NCBI GenBank assembly: GCA_044221555.1
Contig: JBGAOY010000007.1
Coordinates: 1 to 64,000, forward strand
Reading direction: 5' to 3'
DNA from: JAEUJM01 sp044221555
GTDB taxonomy: Bacteria; Actinomycetota; Acidimicrobiia; Acidimicrobiales; DATDAH01
Length of the DNA stretch: 64,000 bases
This document shows, piece by piece, positions 8,580 through 16,747 of this stretch. Each line of letters begins with the position of its first letter. Positions within the stretch are counted from its first letter, which is position 1. The notes below the pieces were generated by a model that did no database searches, had not been told where the DNA came from, and was given only the letters and a program-made list of their open reading frames with translations. The translations under genes were made by a program, and so were the position numbers.

Positions 8580-9053
8580 ATGGACGCTCCCGGGTTGGTG
8601 CCCCCGCTCGAGCCACTGGCGTTCCTGCTGGGCGACTGGGTGGGTGAGGGAGAGGGCGAGTACCCCACCATCGAGTCGTTCGGCTACCACGAGGAGATCT
8701 CGTTCCGCCACGTGGGCAAGCCGTTCCTCGTCTACACCCAACGCACCCGCCACGCCGACGACGGCCGGCCCTTGCACGCCGAGATGGGCTACTTCCGGCC
8801 GGTGGGCGCCGACCGGGTCGAGCTGGCACTCGCCCACCCCACCGGCATCACCGAGATCGCCACGGGAACGGTGATCGGCACCCGCATCGACCTGGCCAGC
8901 ACCCAGGTGGGCCGCACCCCCACCGCGAAGGAGGTCGCCGCGGTCGAGCGCACCATCGAGGTCGCCGGCGACCGCCTCACCTACACCGTGCGCATGGCCG
9001 CGGTCGGCCAGCCGCTGCAGCACCACCTCTCGGCCGCGCTCCGACGGGTCTGA
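8580..9053 (+). CDS. Nitrobindin-like heme-binding beta-barrel protein
   Basis: A 157-residue nitrobindin / THAP4-type (DUF1794) ten-stranded barrel. FLLGDWVGEGEGEYPTIESF near residues 15-34 is the family signature (GxWxGxGxGxYP), followed by YHEEISF and a C-terminal LQHHLSAALRRV that carries the histidine expected to hold heme. Characterised nitrobindins keep ferric heme, bind NO and isomerise peroxynitrite. It begins 14 bp after the Uma2 stop; a longer in-frame ORF from 8487 overlaps Uma2 and its extra residues do not look like protein, so ATG 8580 is preferred. Confidence 0.87.
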   Translation: MDAPGLVPPLEPLAFLLGDWVGEGEGEYPTIESFGYHEEISFRHVGKPFLVYTQRTRHADDGRPLHAEMGYFRPVGADRVELALAHPTGITEIATGTVIGTRIDLASTQVGRTPTAKEVAAVERTIEVAGDRLTYTVRMAAVGQPLQHHLSAALRRV

Positions 9054-9159
9054 CCGGCGCGGCGCCACCCGGCGCCGGCGCCGGCGCGTGGTGGGCGGTC
9101 GCAAGGCGCCGCCGGTGAGTAGCCTTCGGGCCCTGAACGGTGTTCAACGGGGGGAACCG

Positions 9160-10524
9160 GTGGCTCGACACGCACGCAGGGGCACGACGTTCGTCGCCCT
9201 CGCGCTGGTCGCGATGCTCGTGACGGCCGCCACCGCGTGCACCGAGACGGTGCAGCGGTCGGCCACGGGGCCGCCGGCCTCCGACCGGACCGGCGCCACC
9301 ATCCCCACGACCGCACCCGATGGCGCGGTCATCGAGGGGTTCGCCGGCGAGGAGGCCAGCTTCGGCACCGTGCCCGACGAGGCCACCGAGGCCACCGGCG
9401 AGCCGCTCCGCGTCGGCATGATCAACCAGGAGGACACCCCGCTGGGCTCGTTCCCGGAGTTGCGGCTCGCGGTCGAGGCGGGGATCGAGTGGATCAACAC
9501 CGAGCTCGGCGGCGTGGACGGCCGTCCCCTCGAGCTCGACGCCTGCGTGACCAACTTCTCGGTCGAGCGGTCACAGGCCTGCGCCCAACAGATGGTGAGC
9601 GACGACGTCGTGGCGGTGCTGGGCGGCATCGACATCACCTCGAACGGGTCGATCCCCATCCTCGAGCAGAACGACCTGCCCTACGTGGGCGGCATCCCCA
9701 TCAATCTGGACGAGGAGCGCAGCCCGATCTCGTTCCAGTTCAGCGGGGGCATGGCCGGCGCGTTCACCGCGTTCGCCCAGTACGCGGCCGACAACCTGCA
9801 CGCCGACCGCATCGCCATCGCCTACGCCGAGTACCCGCCGATCCAGAGCGCGGCGCAGGACTACGGGGTCACCGTGGCCCAGAACCTGGGGATCGACGAG
9901 GTGCACGAGGTGCCCTTCGGCCTGTCCACCACCGACTTCCTGCCGGTCCTCCAGGAGGCCAACCAGGGCGATCCCGACGCCATCCTGGTGGGCGCGGCCG
10001 ACAGTTCGTGCGTCCCGGCGATGCAGGGCGCCCACGACCTGGGTATCACCGCGCCGATGTTCCTGGTGGGCGCCTGCGCGGCGCCGTCGATCATCACCGA
10101 CGCCGGCCGCGACGCCACCGAGGGCCGCATCTTCAACATCGAGGGCCGGCTGCAGGCCGAGGCGGGCAGCACCAACTCGGTGGACGCCCAGCTCTACAAC
10201 CTGGCCGTCCTGAAGTACGGCGACGGCCTCGCGCCGGCCGGCGCCGGCACGGTGTCGTTCCGGGGGCTGATGAACCTGTACGCGGTGCTGCAGCGCCTCG
10301 GGGCCGACCAGGTCACGCCCGCCGCCATCATCGACGCCTTCCGCTCGTCGGTCGACGTGCCCAGCTTCAACGGGCACCCGTACACCTGCGCCACCCCCCA
10401 GGTCCCAGGGCTCCCGGCCCTGTGCGCGCCACAGCAGGTGCTGGTCGAACAGCGCGAAGGCGCACTGGCCGAGGTGTCCGACGGGTGGGTCGACGTACCC
10501 GCGATCCTGCGGGCCGATGGCTGA
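9160..10524 (+). CDS. Branched-chain amino acid type ABC transporter substrate-binding lipoprotein
   Basis: A 454-residue type I periplasmic binding protein. The chosen GTG 9160 follows GGGGGAA and gives a signal peptide ending in a lipobox (VTAATAC), so the mature protein would be lipid-anchored outside the membrane. Two Rossmann-like lobes follow, with family landmarks in LRVGMINQEDTPLGSFPELRLAVEAGIEWIN, VVAVLGGIDITSNGSIPILEQ and DPDAILVGAADSSCVPAMQGAHDLG. LivJ-like proteins bind branched amino acids, amides or aromatic acids; the ligand is not evident. The stop overlaps the start of the permease gene by 8 bp, so the two are coupled. Confidence 0.88.
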   Translation: MARHARRGTTFVALALVAMLVTAATACTETVQRSATGPPASDRTGATIPTTAPDGAVIEGFAGEEASFGTVPDEATEATGEPLRVGMINQEDTPLGSFPELRLAVEAGIEWINTELGGVDGRPLELDACVTNFSVERSQACAQQMVSDDVVAVLGGIDITSNGSIPILEQNDLPYVGGIPINLDEERSPISFQFSGGMAGAFTAFAQYAADNLHADRIAIAYAEYPPIQSAAQDYGVTVAQNLGIDEVHEVPFGLSTTDFLPVLQEANQGDPDAILVGAADSSCVPAMQGAHDLGITAPMFLVGACAAPSIITDAGRDATEGRIFNIEGRLQAEAGSTNSVDAQLYNLAVLKYGDGLAPAGAGTVSFRGLMNLYAVLQRLGADQVTPAAIIDAFRSSVDVPSFNGHPYTCATPQVPGLPALCAPQQVLVEQREGALAEVSDGWVDVPAILRADG

Positions 10525-12520
10525 GCAACTCCTCCTCGGCCTCGGCACCGGGGCCGTCATCGCCAGCCTGGCCCTGGGCCTGGTGGTCGCCTACCGCGCC
10601 TCGGGGGTCGTGAACTTCGCCCACGCCGCGTTCGGCATGTACGTGGCGTTCGCCTACTTCGCCCTCCGCCGCACCGGCGACCTGGTCCTTCCCATCCTGG
10701 GCCTGCCCGACCACGTGTCGCTGTTCCCCGTGCACACCGACCCGGCGACGGGGCTGACCACCGGGGTGCCGACGGTGGCCACCGCGCTCACGATCTGCCT
10801 GGCGCTGGGCGCCATCGGTGGCCTGGTCATCTACGTGCTCGTCTTCCGGCCGTTGCGGCACGCGCCCGCACTGGCGCGCGTGGTGGCGTCGCTCGGCCTG
10901 CTGCTGTACCTCCTGGCGTTGGCCGGCATCCGCTTCGGTGGGGCCGGCGCGGCCACCGGGCGGGTCACCGAGCACGTGCTGCCGTCGCGACCGGTGTCCG
11001 TGCTGCACACCACGATCCCCCAGGACCGGTTCTGGCTGCTGCTCCTGACCATCGCCACCACCGCCGCCCTCTGGGCGCTCTACCGCTACTCCCGGTTCGG
11101 GCTGAGCACGCGTGCCGCGTCCGAGAACGAGAAGGGCGCCGTGCTCATCGGCATCTCCCCCGACTGGGTGGGGGCCCTCAACTGGATGATCGCAGGGGCG
11201 CTGGCCGGAGGTGCGGTGATCGCCGTGTCGGGCGCCGGCATCGTGCGCCTCTCGCCCGCCGAGGTCACGTTCCTGATCGTCCCCGCGCTGGCGGCGGCCC
11301 TGGTGGGCGGCTTCGAGTCGTTCGTGGTGGTGGCCGTCGCCGGCATCGCCATCGGCCTCGGACAGGCCGCCCTCGTACGGCTCCAGGGCGACTGGACCTG
11401 GCTGCCGCGGGTGGGGCTGCAGCAGGGGCTGCCGTTCGTCGTGATCCTGGTGACCATGGCGGTGCGGGGCCAGACCCTGCCCGAGCGGGGGGCGCTGACG
11501 GTGGGGCGCTTCCCCCGCTCACCCCGTCCCGTGGGGGCGGTCCCCACCGCGATCGGCCTGGCCGCGGCCGCCACCGTGGGGCTTCTGGTGCTGGGCACCG
11601 ACGGGCGGATGGCCATCATCACCACCACCATCGCCACCCTGGTGTGCCTGTCGATCGTGGTGCTGACCGGCTACGTGGGCCAGATCTCCCTGGCGCCACT
11701 GGCCTTCGCCGGCGTCGCCGCGTTCTCGATGGTGAAGCTGAGCGAGGACTTCGCGGTGCCGTTCCCCCTCGCCCCCCTGCTCGGCGCGCTGGTGGCGGCC
11801 GCGGTCGGGCTACTTGCCGGCCTGCCCGCGGTGCGGGTGCGGGGGCTCAACCTGGCGATCGTCACCCTGGCGGCGGCGGTGGCCATCGAGGAGCTGCTGT
11901 TCAAGTGGGACTGGTTCACCGGCGGCCTCGGGGGCACGTCGGTCCCCGAACCCACCCTCTTCGGCCTCGACCTGGGCATCGCCGCCCGCGGTGACGCCTT
12001 CCCGCGCCCCGTGTTCGGACTGCTCTGCGTGCTCGTCGTGGCGGTGTGCGGGGTGTTCGTGGCCAACCTGCGGCGCAGCCCCACCGGTCTGCGTTGGCTC
12101 GCGGTGCGGGCCAACGAGCGGGCCGCGGCGGCGGCCGGCGTCGACGTGGCCCGATCCAAGCTGGCCGCCTTCGCCATCTCGTCGTTCCTCGTCGGCATCG
12201 CCGGGTCGCTCCTGGCCTACCAGCGCCAGAACCTGTCGGTGAGCTCGTTCACCGTCTTCCAGTCCCTCGGGTACCTCGCGGTGACCTACATCGGCGGCGT
12301 GGCCGCGATCGCCGGCGCGCTGATCGGTGGCGGCCTCACCCAGGGCGGCGTGGTCACCCAGCTCACCGGTGGCGACGCCACCTCGCAGTACCAGTTCGCG
12401 CTCAACGGCGTGGTGCTGATCGTGGTGGCCATCGTGTACCAGGACGGCCTCAGCGGCGCCTTCGGCCGCCTCGCCCGGCGCCTGCGCCGGCGCCGCGTGC
12501 GACCGTCCTCCCGCACCTGA
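10517..12520 (+). CDS. Fused LivH-LivM branched-chain amino acid type ABC permease
   Basis: A 667-residue polytopic membrane protein in which the two permeases normally encoded apart are joined. Residues 1 to about 290 are LivH-like (LGLGTGAVIASLALGLVVAYRASGVVNFAHAAFGM). After a short loop (LPERGALTVGRFPRSPRP), residues from about 330 to the end are LivM-like (LTGYVGQISLAPLAFAGVAAF, LRWLAVRANERAAAAAGVDVARSKL). The start overlaps the binding-protein stop. No LivG/LivF ATPase follows: the next gene is on the other strand, so ATP hydrolysis must be supplied from elsewhere. The C-terminal tail is Arg-rich and cytoplasmic. Confidence 0.88.
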   Translation: MAEQLLLGLGTGAVIASLALGLVVAYRASGVVNFAHAAFGMYVAFAYFALRRTGDLVLPILGLPDHVSLFPVHTDPATGLTTGVPTVATALTICLALGAIGGLVIYVLVFRPLRHAPALARVVASLGLLLYLLALAGIRFGGAGAATGRVTEHVLPSRPVSVLHTTIPQDRFWLLLLTIATTAALWALYRYSRFGLSTRAASENEKGAVLIGISPDWVGALNWMIAGALAGGAVIAVSGAGIVRLSPAEVTFLIVPALAAALVGGFESFVVVAVAGIAIGLGQAALVRLQGDWTWLPRVGLQQGLPFVVILVTMAVRGQTLPERGALTVGRFPRSPRPVGAVPTAIGLAAAATVGLLVLGTDGRMAIITTTIATLVCLSIVVLTGYVGQISLAPLAFAGVAAFSMVKLSEDFAVPFPLAPLLGALVAAAVGLLAGLPAVRVRGLNLAIVTLAAAVAIEELLFKWDWFTGGLGGTSVPEPTLFGLDLGIAARGDAFPRPVFGLLCVLVVAVCGVFVANLRRSPTGLRWLAVRANERAAAAAGVDVARSKLAAFAISSFLVGIAGSLLAYQRQNLSVSSFTVFQSLGYLAVTYIGGVAAIAGALIGGGLTQGGVVTQLTGGDATSQYQFALNGVVLIVVAIVYQDGLSGAFGRLARRLRRRRVRPSSRT

Positions 12521-12530
12521 TCCGGCCATT

Positions 12531-12590
12531 CCGGTGGCTCGAACGCCACGGTCACGACACGATCCAGCCACCAGAACGAACTGCCGCCGG
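12531..12590. repeat. Dispersed palindromic repeat, 62-bp family, single copy
   Basis: This convergent intergenic stretch closely matches, in inverted orientation, the tandem units at 52171-52300. Shared blocks are GAACGCCACG, TCACGACACG and AGCCACCAGAACG. It carries its own dyad, GGTGGCT at 533-539 with AGCCACC at 566-572 (add 12000). Confidence 0.65.
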
Positions 12591-12614
12591 CAGCGGGCAC
12601 GTGGCGGCAGGAGG

Positions 12615-13157
12615 TCAGGACCAGCCGGGGACGCCGTCGTCCAGGTCGACCTCGACCGAGTTCATCAGGCCGGCGAGCATGCGGTAGTAGCCGACCAGCA
12701 GGGTGAGCTCGATCAGCTGGGGCTCGGCGTAGCCGGCCTCGAGCGCGATCCAGGTGTCGCGGGAGACGTTGTCGTGCGCGCACAGGTCGTCCACCGCGTC
12801 CACGACGGCCCGCTCGAGGTCGGCCCAGCCGCCGACGAGCGCCGGCGTCATGAGCTCCCGGATCTCGCCGTCGGTGAGGCCGACCGCTCGCCCCAGCAGG
12901 GTGTGCTGGCCCCACTCGTACTCGGCGCCCGTGCGCCACGCCGTGCGCAGGATGGCGATCTCGCGCACCCTCGGGTCGAGCGTGCCCTCGAACAGGAACA
13001 CCCGGCCCAGACGGAGGGCCCGCCGCGCCAGCTCGGGGTGGTGGGCAAGGGTGCCGAACAGGTTGGCCGGCGAGGCCTCCCCGGTGGTCTGCGCACCCTC
13101 GATGATCTTCTGGCCGATCGGGTCGTCGGACTGTGTCAGCGGGTCGATACGGGCCAT
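12615..13157 (-). CDS. Carboxymuconolactone decarboxylase family protein (AhpD-like fold)
   Basis: A 180-residue all-helical protein of the CMD/AhpD superfamily. ILRTAWRTGAEYEWGQHTLLGRAVGLTD near residues 68-95 is the family core, with the conserved Glu and His of ExxWGQH. The CxxC peroxidase pair of true AhpD is absent, so thiol peroxidase activity is unlikely and the reaction is unknown. It lies 39 bp after the methylmalonyl-CoA epimerase stop on the same strand, so it probably ends the operon crotonyl-CoA carboxylase/reductase, epimerase, CMD protein. The ATG is at 13157. Confidence 0.85.
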   Translation of the reverse strand: MARIDPLTQSDDPIGQKIIEGAQTTGEASPANLFGTLAHHPELARRALRLGRVFLFEGTLDPRVREIAILRTAWRTGAEYEWGQHTLLGRAVGLTDGEIRELMTPALVGGWADLERAVVDAVDDLCAHDNVSRDTWIALEAGYAEPQLIELTLLVGYYRMLAGLMNSVEVDLDDGVPGWS

Positions 13158-13196
13158 CGGGGTCTCCCTGGGGCTGTCTGTTCCTGGACCAGCTCG

Positions 13197-13676
13197 CTAT
13201 TCCTGGACCAGCTCGATGAGGGTGCCGAAGGCGGTCTTGGGGTGGACGAACGCCACGGTGGTGCCGCGGGAGCCCGGTCGAGGGGCCTCGTCGATCACCC
13301 GCCCGCCCTGGTCCTTCACCGCCTGCAGCGCGACGGCGCAGTCGTCGACGCGGTAGCCGATGTGGTGCAGGCCCTCGCCCTTGCGCTCCAGGTACTTGGC
13401 CACCGGCGAGTCGTCGCGGGTGGGGGTGAGCAGCTGGATGAAGGACTCGGCGACCGCCAGCAGCGCCTCCTCCACGCCGTCGCTGTCGACCACCTCACGG
13501 TGCTCGACGGTGGCGCCGAAGGTCTCGCGGTAGTAGTCGATGGCGGCGCCGAGGTCGTTGACCGCGATGGCCACGTGGTCGATCTCGGTGAGCAACGGGC
13601 CCTGGCCCTGCCCCGACTGCTGTTGCTGGGCGTCCTCGTCGTCCTGGCCCGGCATCCGGGCGGTGACTGGCGTCAT
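13197..13676 (-). CDS. mce: Methylmalonyl-CoA epimerase (glyoxalase / VOC superfamily)
   Basis: A 159-residue vicinal-oxygen-chelate protein. After a Gln-rich N-terminal tail (DEDAQQQQSGQGQG), the two beta-alpha-beta modules run from ITEIDHVAIAVNDL-type sequence to FGTLIELVQE. The metal ligands are His in DHVAIAV, His in GLHHIGYRV and Glu in LIELVQE. It interconverts the (R) and (S) forms of methylmalonyl-CoA and often also accepts ethylmalonyl-CoA. That fits its position directly behind the crotonyl-CoA carboxylase/reductase gene, which makes (2S)-ethylmalonyl-CoA. ATG 13676 has GGAGG about 12 nt upstream; a longer open frame upstream is only the antisense-like shadow of the reductase gene. 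Confidence 0.9.
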   Translation of the reverse strand: MTPVTARMPGQDDEDAQQQQSGQGQGPLLTEIDHVAIAVNDLGAAIDYYRETFGATVEHREVVDSDGVEEALLAVAESFIQLLTPTRDDSPVAKYLERKGEGLHHIGYRVDDCAVALQAVKDQGGRVIDEAPRPGSRGTTVAFVHPKTAFGTLIELVQE

Positions 13677-13762
13677 GCTGGCTTCGTCCCTCCTTCGTCG
13701 GGACCCCTTCGGGATCCGGTCCGTCCTCGGCGCTGCTCCGCTCCGCTCCGCCGCGTCACCGC

Positions 13763-15103
13763 TCAGGCGCCGTGACGGCGGAACAGGGTGATCTTGTCCT
13801 CGCCCACCTTGGCACGGAACTCGGGGTCGTCGATGCCCAGGCCCTCCTCCGGGGCGAGGCAGAGCACGCCGATCTTGCCCTCGTGCAGGTTGTGGTGGAC
13901 CTGGTAGGCGGCCTCGCCCACGCTGTCGAGAGGGTGCACCGCCGAGAGGATGGGCTGGATGCGCCCCTCGCTGATGAGACGGTTCGCGTCCCACGCCTCC
14001 TTGTAGTTGGCGAAGTGCGAGCTGACGATGCGCTTGAGCTTCATCCACAGGTGGCGGTTGTCGTACTCGATCATGTAGCCGCTGGTGGCGGCGCAGGTGA
14101 CGATCGTGCCGCCGCGGGCGGCGACGAACACCGATGCCCCGAAGGTCTGGCGCCCGGGGTGCTCGAACACCACGTCGGGGTCGCGGCCGATGAGGCCCCG
14201 GATGTCCTTGCCCAGGCGCCGCCACTCGGACTCGTCCTGGGTGTGCTCGTCCTTCCAGAACCGGTAGCCGGCGGCCTTGCGGTCGATGGTGTGCTCGACG
14301 CCGAGCTCGTGCAGCAGCTCGGCCTTCTCGGGCGAGGACACCACGCCCACGGGGGTGCCGCCGGCGTTGAGGACGTACTGCACGGCGTAGCCGCCCAGGC
14401 CGCCGACCGCGCCCCACACCAGCACCGCGTCGCCCTGCTTGACCTGCACCGCGTTGGGGCTCACCAGCATGCGGTAGCTGGTGGAGTTGGTGAGCGCGTT
14501 GCAGGCCGCCTCCTCCCAGGTGAGGTGGGCGGGCTTGGGCATGAGCTGGTTGGCCTTCACCACCGCCAGGTCGGCCAGGCCCCCGAAGTTGGTCTCGAAC
14601 CCCCAGATGCGCTGGTTGGTGGCCAGCATCGAGTCGTCGTGCGCCGACGGGTCCTGGTCGTCGACGTGGTTGCAGTGGACGGTGACCTTGTCGCCCGGCT
14701 TCCAGTTGCGGACCGCGGAGCCGACCTGCAGCACCACGCCCGACGCGTCCGACCCCACCACGTGGTGGTCGAGGTCGTGGCGCTTGCCCCACACGCTCTC
14801 CTTGCCCAGGCGGGCCAGGAACCCGAAGGTGGGCAGCGGCTCGAAGATCGAGGTCCACACGGTGTTGAAGTTGATCGAGCTGGCCATCACCGCCACGTAG
14901 GCCTCGTCGGGGGCCAGCTCGGGGGTGGCCACGTCGTCCACGTGCAGCGACTGGCGCGGGTCCTTGTCCTCGGACGCGACGCCCTCGAACATGGCGATCT
15001 CGTCCTTGCGGACGAACGCGGCGCGATACGACTCGGGGATCGGCAGCGCGGCGATCTCGTCACCCGAGGCGCCCGCTGAGATGGCTTCGAGAATTCTCTC
15101 CAT
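13763..15103 (-). CDS. ccr: Crotonyl-CoA carboxylase/reductase
   Basis: A 446-residue medium-chain reductase that uses NADPH and CO2 to turn crotonyl-CoA into (2S)-ethylmalonyl-CoA, the key step of the ethylmalonyl-CoA pathway. It also supplies extender units. Visible features are the family block AVMASSINFNTVWTSIFEPLPTFGF with the conserved active-site Asn, the dinucleotide loop VWGAVGGLGGYAVQ, and HLWMKLKRIVSSHFANYKEA, a signature of carboxylating rather than simple reductases. The length is normal for the family. I start at ATG 15103 (MERILEAISAG); an in-frame GTG at 15178 preceded by GAGCGT is an alternative. It heads the minus-strand run ccr, mce, CMD protein and diverges from the DivIVA gene. 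Confidence 0.93.
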   Translation of the reverse strand: MERILEAISAGASGDEIAALPIPESYRAAFVRKDEIAMFEGVASEDKDPRQSLHVDDVATPELAPDEAYVAVMASSINFNTVWTSIFEPLPTFGFLARLGKESVWGKRHDLDHHVVGSDASGVVLQVGSAVRNWKPGDKVTVHCNHVDDQDPSAHDDSMLATNQRIWGFETNFGGLADLAVVKANQLMPKPAHLTWEEAACNALTNSTSYRMLVSPNAVQVKQGDAVLVWGAVGGLGGYAVQYVLNAGGTPVGVVSSPEKAELLHELGVEHTIDRKAAGYRFWKDEHTQDESEWRRLGKDIRGLIGRDPDVVFEHPGRQTFGASVFVAARGGTIVTCAATSGYMIEYDNRHLWMKLKRIVSSHFANYKEAWDANRLISEGRIQPILSAVHPLDSVGEAAYQVHHNLHEGKIGVLCLAPEEGLGIDDPEFRAKVGEDKITLFRRHGA

Positions 15104-15264
15104 GGCGTCGAAGTTAGTGGCCGACCCGCCGCCGAGTGCGATTTCGGCGGATCTGCCACTACCACGGAGAGCATTCACGCGCTACGCTCAGTGGTCACGG
15201 CACGGACCGAACCGGCGAGTCGGATCCGGCTGGGACAGCCAGGAGAAGCGAAGAGGAACGGGCG

Positions 15265-16578
15265 ATGGCACTCACACCCGAAGACATCGAGGCGCACATC
15301 TTCAAGGTGGCGCGACGGGGCTACGACAAGGTCGAGGTCGACCGGTTCCTCGGCCAGGTGGCCACCGACTACCGCCAACTGCAGCAGCTGGCCGCGGCCG
15401 CCGGCTCGGGCGCCACCGCCACGCCGGCCGTGGCGCCCGCACCGCTCCCCCGCCGTGAGCCCCCCACCGTCGGGTCACGGCCCGCGGCCGACACCGCGAG
15501 CGGCGGGCAGCTGTTCGCGCTCGACCAGCCCACCGGCACCGGCGACGACGACTACAACCGCCTGGGCAGCGAGGTGGCCGACGTGTTGCGCACCGCGCAC
15601 AACTCGGTCGCCACTCTCCGCCACGAGGCCGAGCTCGACGCCGCGCTGATCCGCAAGCAGGCCGAGCGTGATGTCGAGGAGCTGCGCCGCGAGGCCGACG
15701 ACTATGCCGCCCGGGTGCGGGTCGAGGCCGACGCCTACGCCGCCGAGCGGGCCAACGAGGCGCACCTGAGCCGGCGCCAGGCCGACCAGGCGCTCGCCGA
15801 GGCGAAGGCGAAGGCCGACGCGCACGTGGCCGACACCGAACGCCGCATCGTGGCCATCACCGAGCAGGCCGAGATCGCGGCCCGGGCCCGCGCCCAGGAG
15901 ATCCTGGCCGAGGCGGACCGCCGACTCGACGAGGCCAACCGCCAGATCGAGCAGGCCCGCACCACCGAGGACGCCCTCCGCGCCCGCCTCACCTCGGTCC
16001 ACACCGACCTCGCCGCCACGCTGGCCCGGTTGGCCGGCAAGGGTGCCGACGTCGACGCCCCCGCCGACACCGGGATCACCGCCGACACCGAGACCGGGAT
16101 CACCGCCGAGACCGGCGCCTCGACCGATGCCGCCGAGCCCGTCCTCGACCTCACGCCCCAGGCGCCCGGTGGAGCCGTGATCGACCTCACCGACGACACG
16201 CGGTCCGACAGTGGCGAGCCGGCCGTGCCGGCGGGTTGGCCCGGGCCGGCCCCCGCCTCGAGCCGGGTCGACGACCTGTTCGGCGACCGCGGCGCCGTCG
16301 CCACCGCCGAGCCGCTGGTCGACCACCCGGTGCAGGCCCCCGACACCGCCCCCGACACCGCCCCCAACACCGCCCCCGACACCGCCCTCGATCAGGCTCC
16401 CGCCACGGCCGACCAGCCGGCGCCGACCGAGCCGGTCGCCGCGGAGGCAGCCCTCGACGGGGCCGCAGCCGCCACGGACGGATCGCCGGACGGCCAGGAC
16501 GACCCGCTCACCGAGATCGTCCGCGACGCGATCGGCCGAGCCGTCCAGAGCGCCATGCAGCACGACGACGAGGCCTGA
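15265..16578 (+). CDS. DivIVA-domain coiled-coil protein
   Basis: A 437-residue protein. MALTPEDIEAHIFKVARRGYDKVEVDRFLGQV at the start is a DivIVA N-terminal membrane-binding motif. After a proline-rich link a long heptad-type coiled coil runs from about residue 95 to 255 (repeating EAD, AEA, RRQADQ). The C-terminal 180 residues are low-complexity acidic Ala/Pro/Thr sequence, including TAPDTAPDTAPNTAPDTA. ATG 15265 has GAGGAA 7 nt upstream. DivIVA proteins mark curved membrane at poles and septa. This one is unlike Wag31 in its long acidic tail and its divergent pairing with ccr, and is better called DivIVA-like. Confidence 0.8.
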   Translation: MALTPEDIEAHIFKVARRGYDKVEVDRFLGQVATDYRQLQQLAAAAGSGATATPAVAPAPLPRREPPTVGSRPAADTASGGQLFALDQPTGTGDDDYNRLGSEVADVLRTAHNSVATLRHEAELDAALIRKQAERDVEELRREADDYAARVRVEADAYAAERANEAHLSRRQADQALAEAKAKADAHVADTERRIVAITEQAEIAARARAQEILAEADRRLDEANRQIEQARTTEDALRARLTSVHTDLAATLARLAGKGADVDAPADTGITADTETGITAETGASTDAAEPVLDLTPQAPGGAVIDLTDDTRSDSGEPAVPAGWPGPAPASSRVDDLFGDRGAVATAEPLVDHPVQAPDTAPDTAPNTAPDTALDQAPATADQPAPTEPVAAEAALDGAAAATDGSPDGQDDPLTEIVRDAIGRAVQSAMQHDDEA

Positions 16579-16747
16579 CCCACCGATCCCGGGCGCGCCG
16601 ACACGCCGATCGGTCGCGAACGCGGCGCCGTCCGAGCGCCCAGCGACGTGTGCACACCCTGCCCCGGGAGACCGCGTCGGCTTTCGCTCCAGCGTGAGGC
16701 CCCCGTACACTCCGCTCCACCAGAACGCTTCGGGGAGGATCTAACCC

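Noticed and set aside
13197..14858. A 553-residue methylmalonyl-CoA epimerase fusion
   Set aside because: The first 390 residues are an out-of-frame shadow of ccr; the true epimerase starts at 13676.
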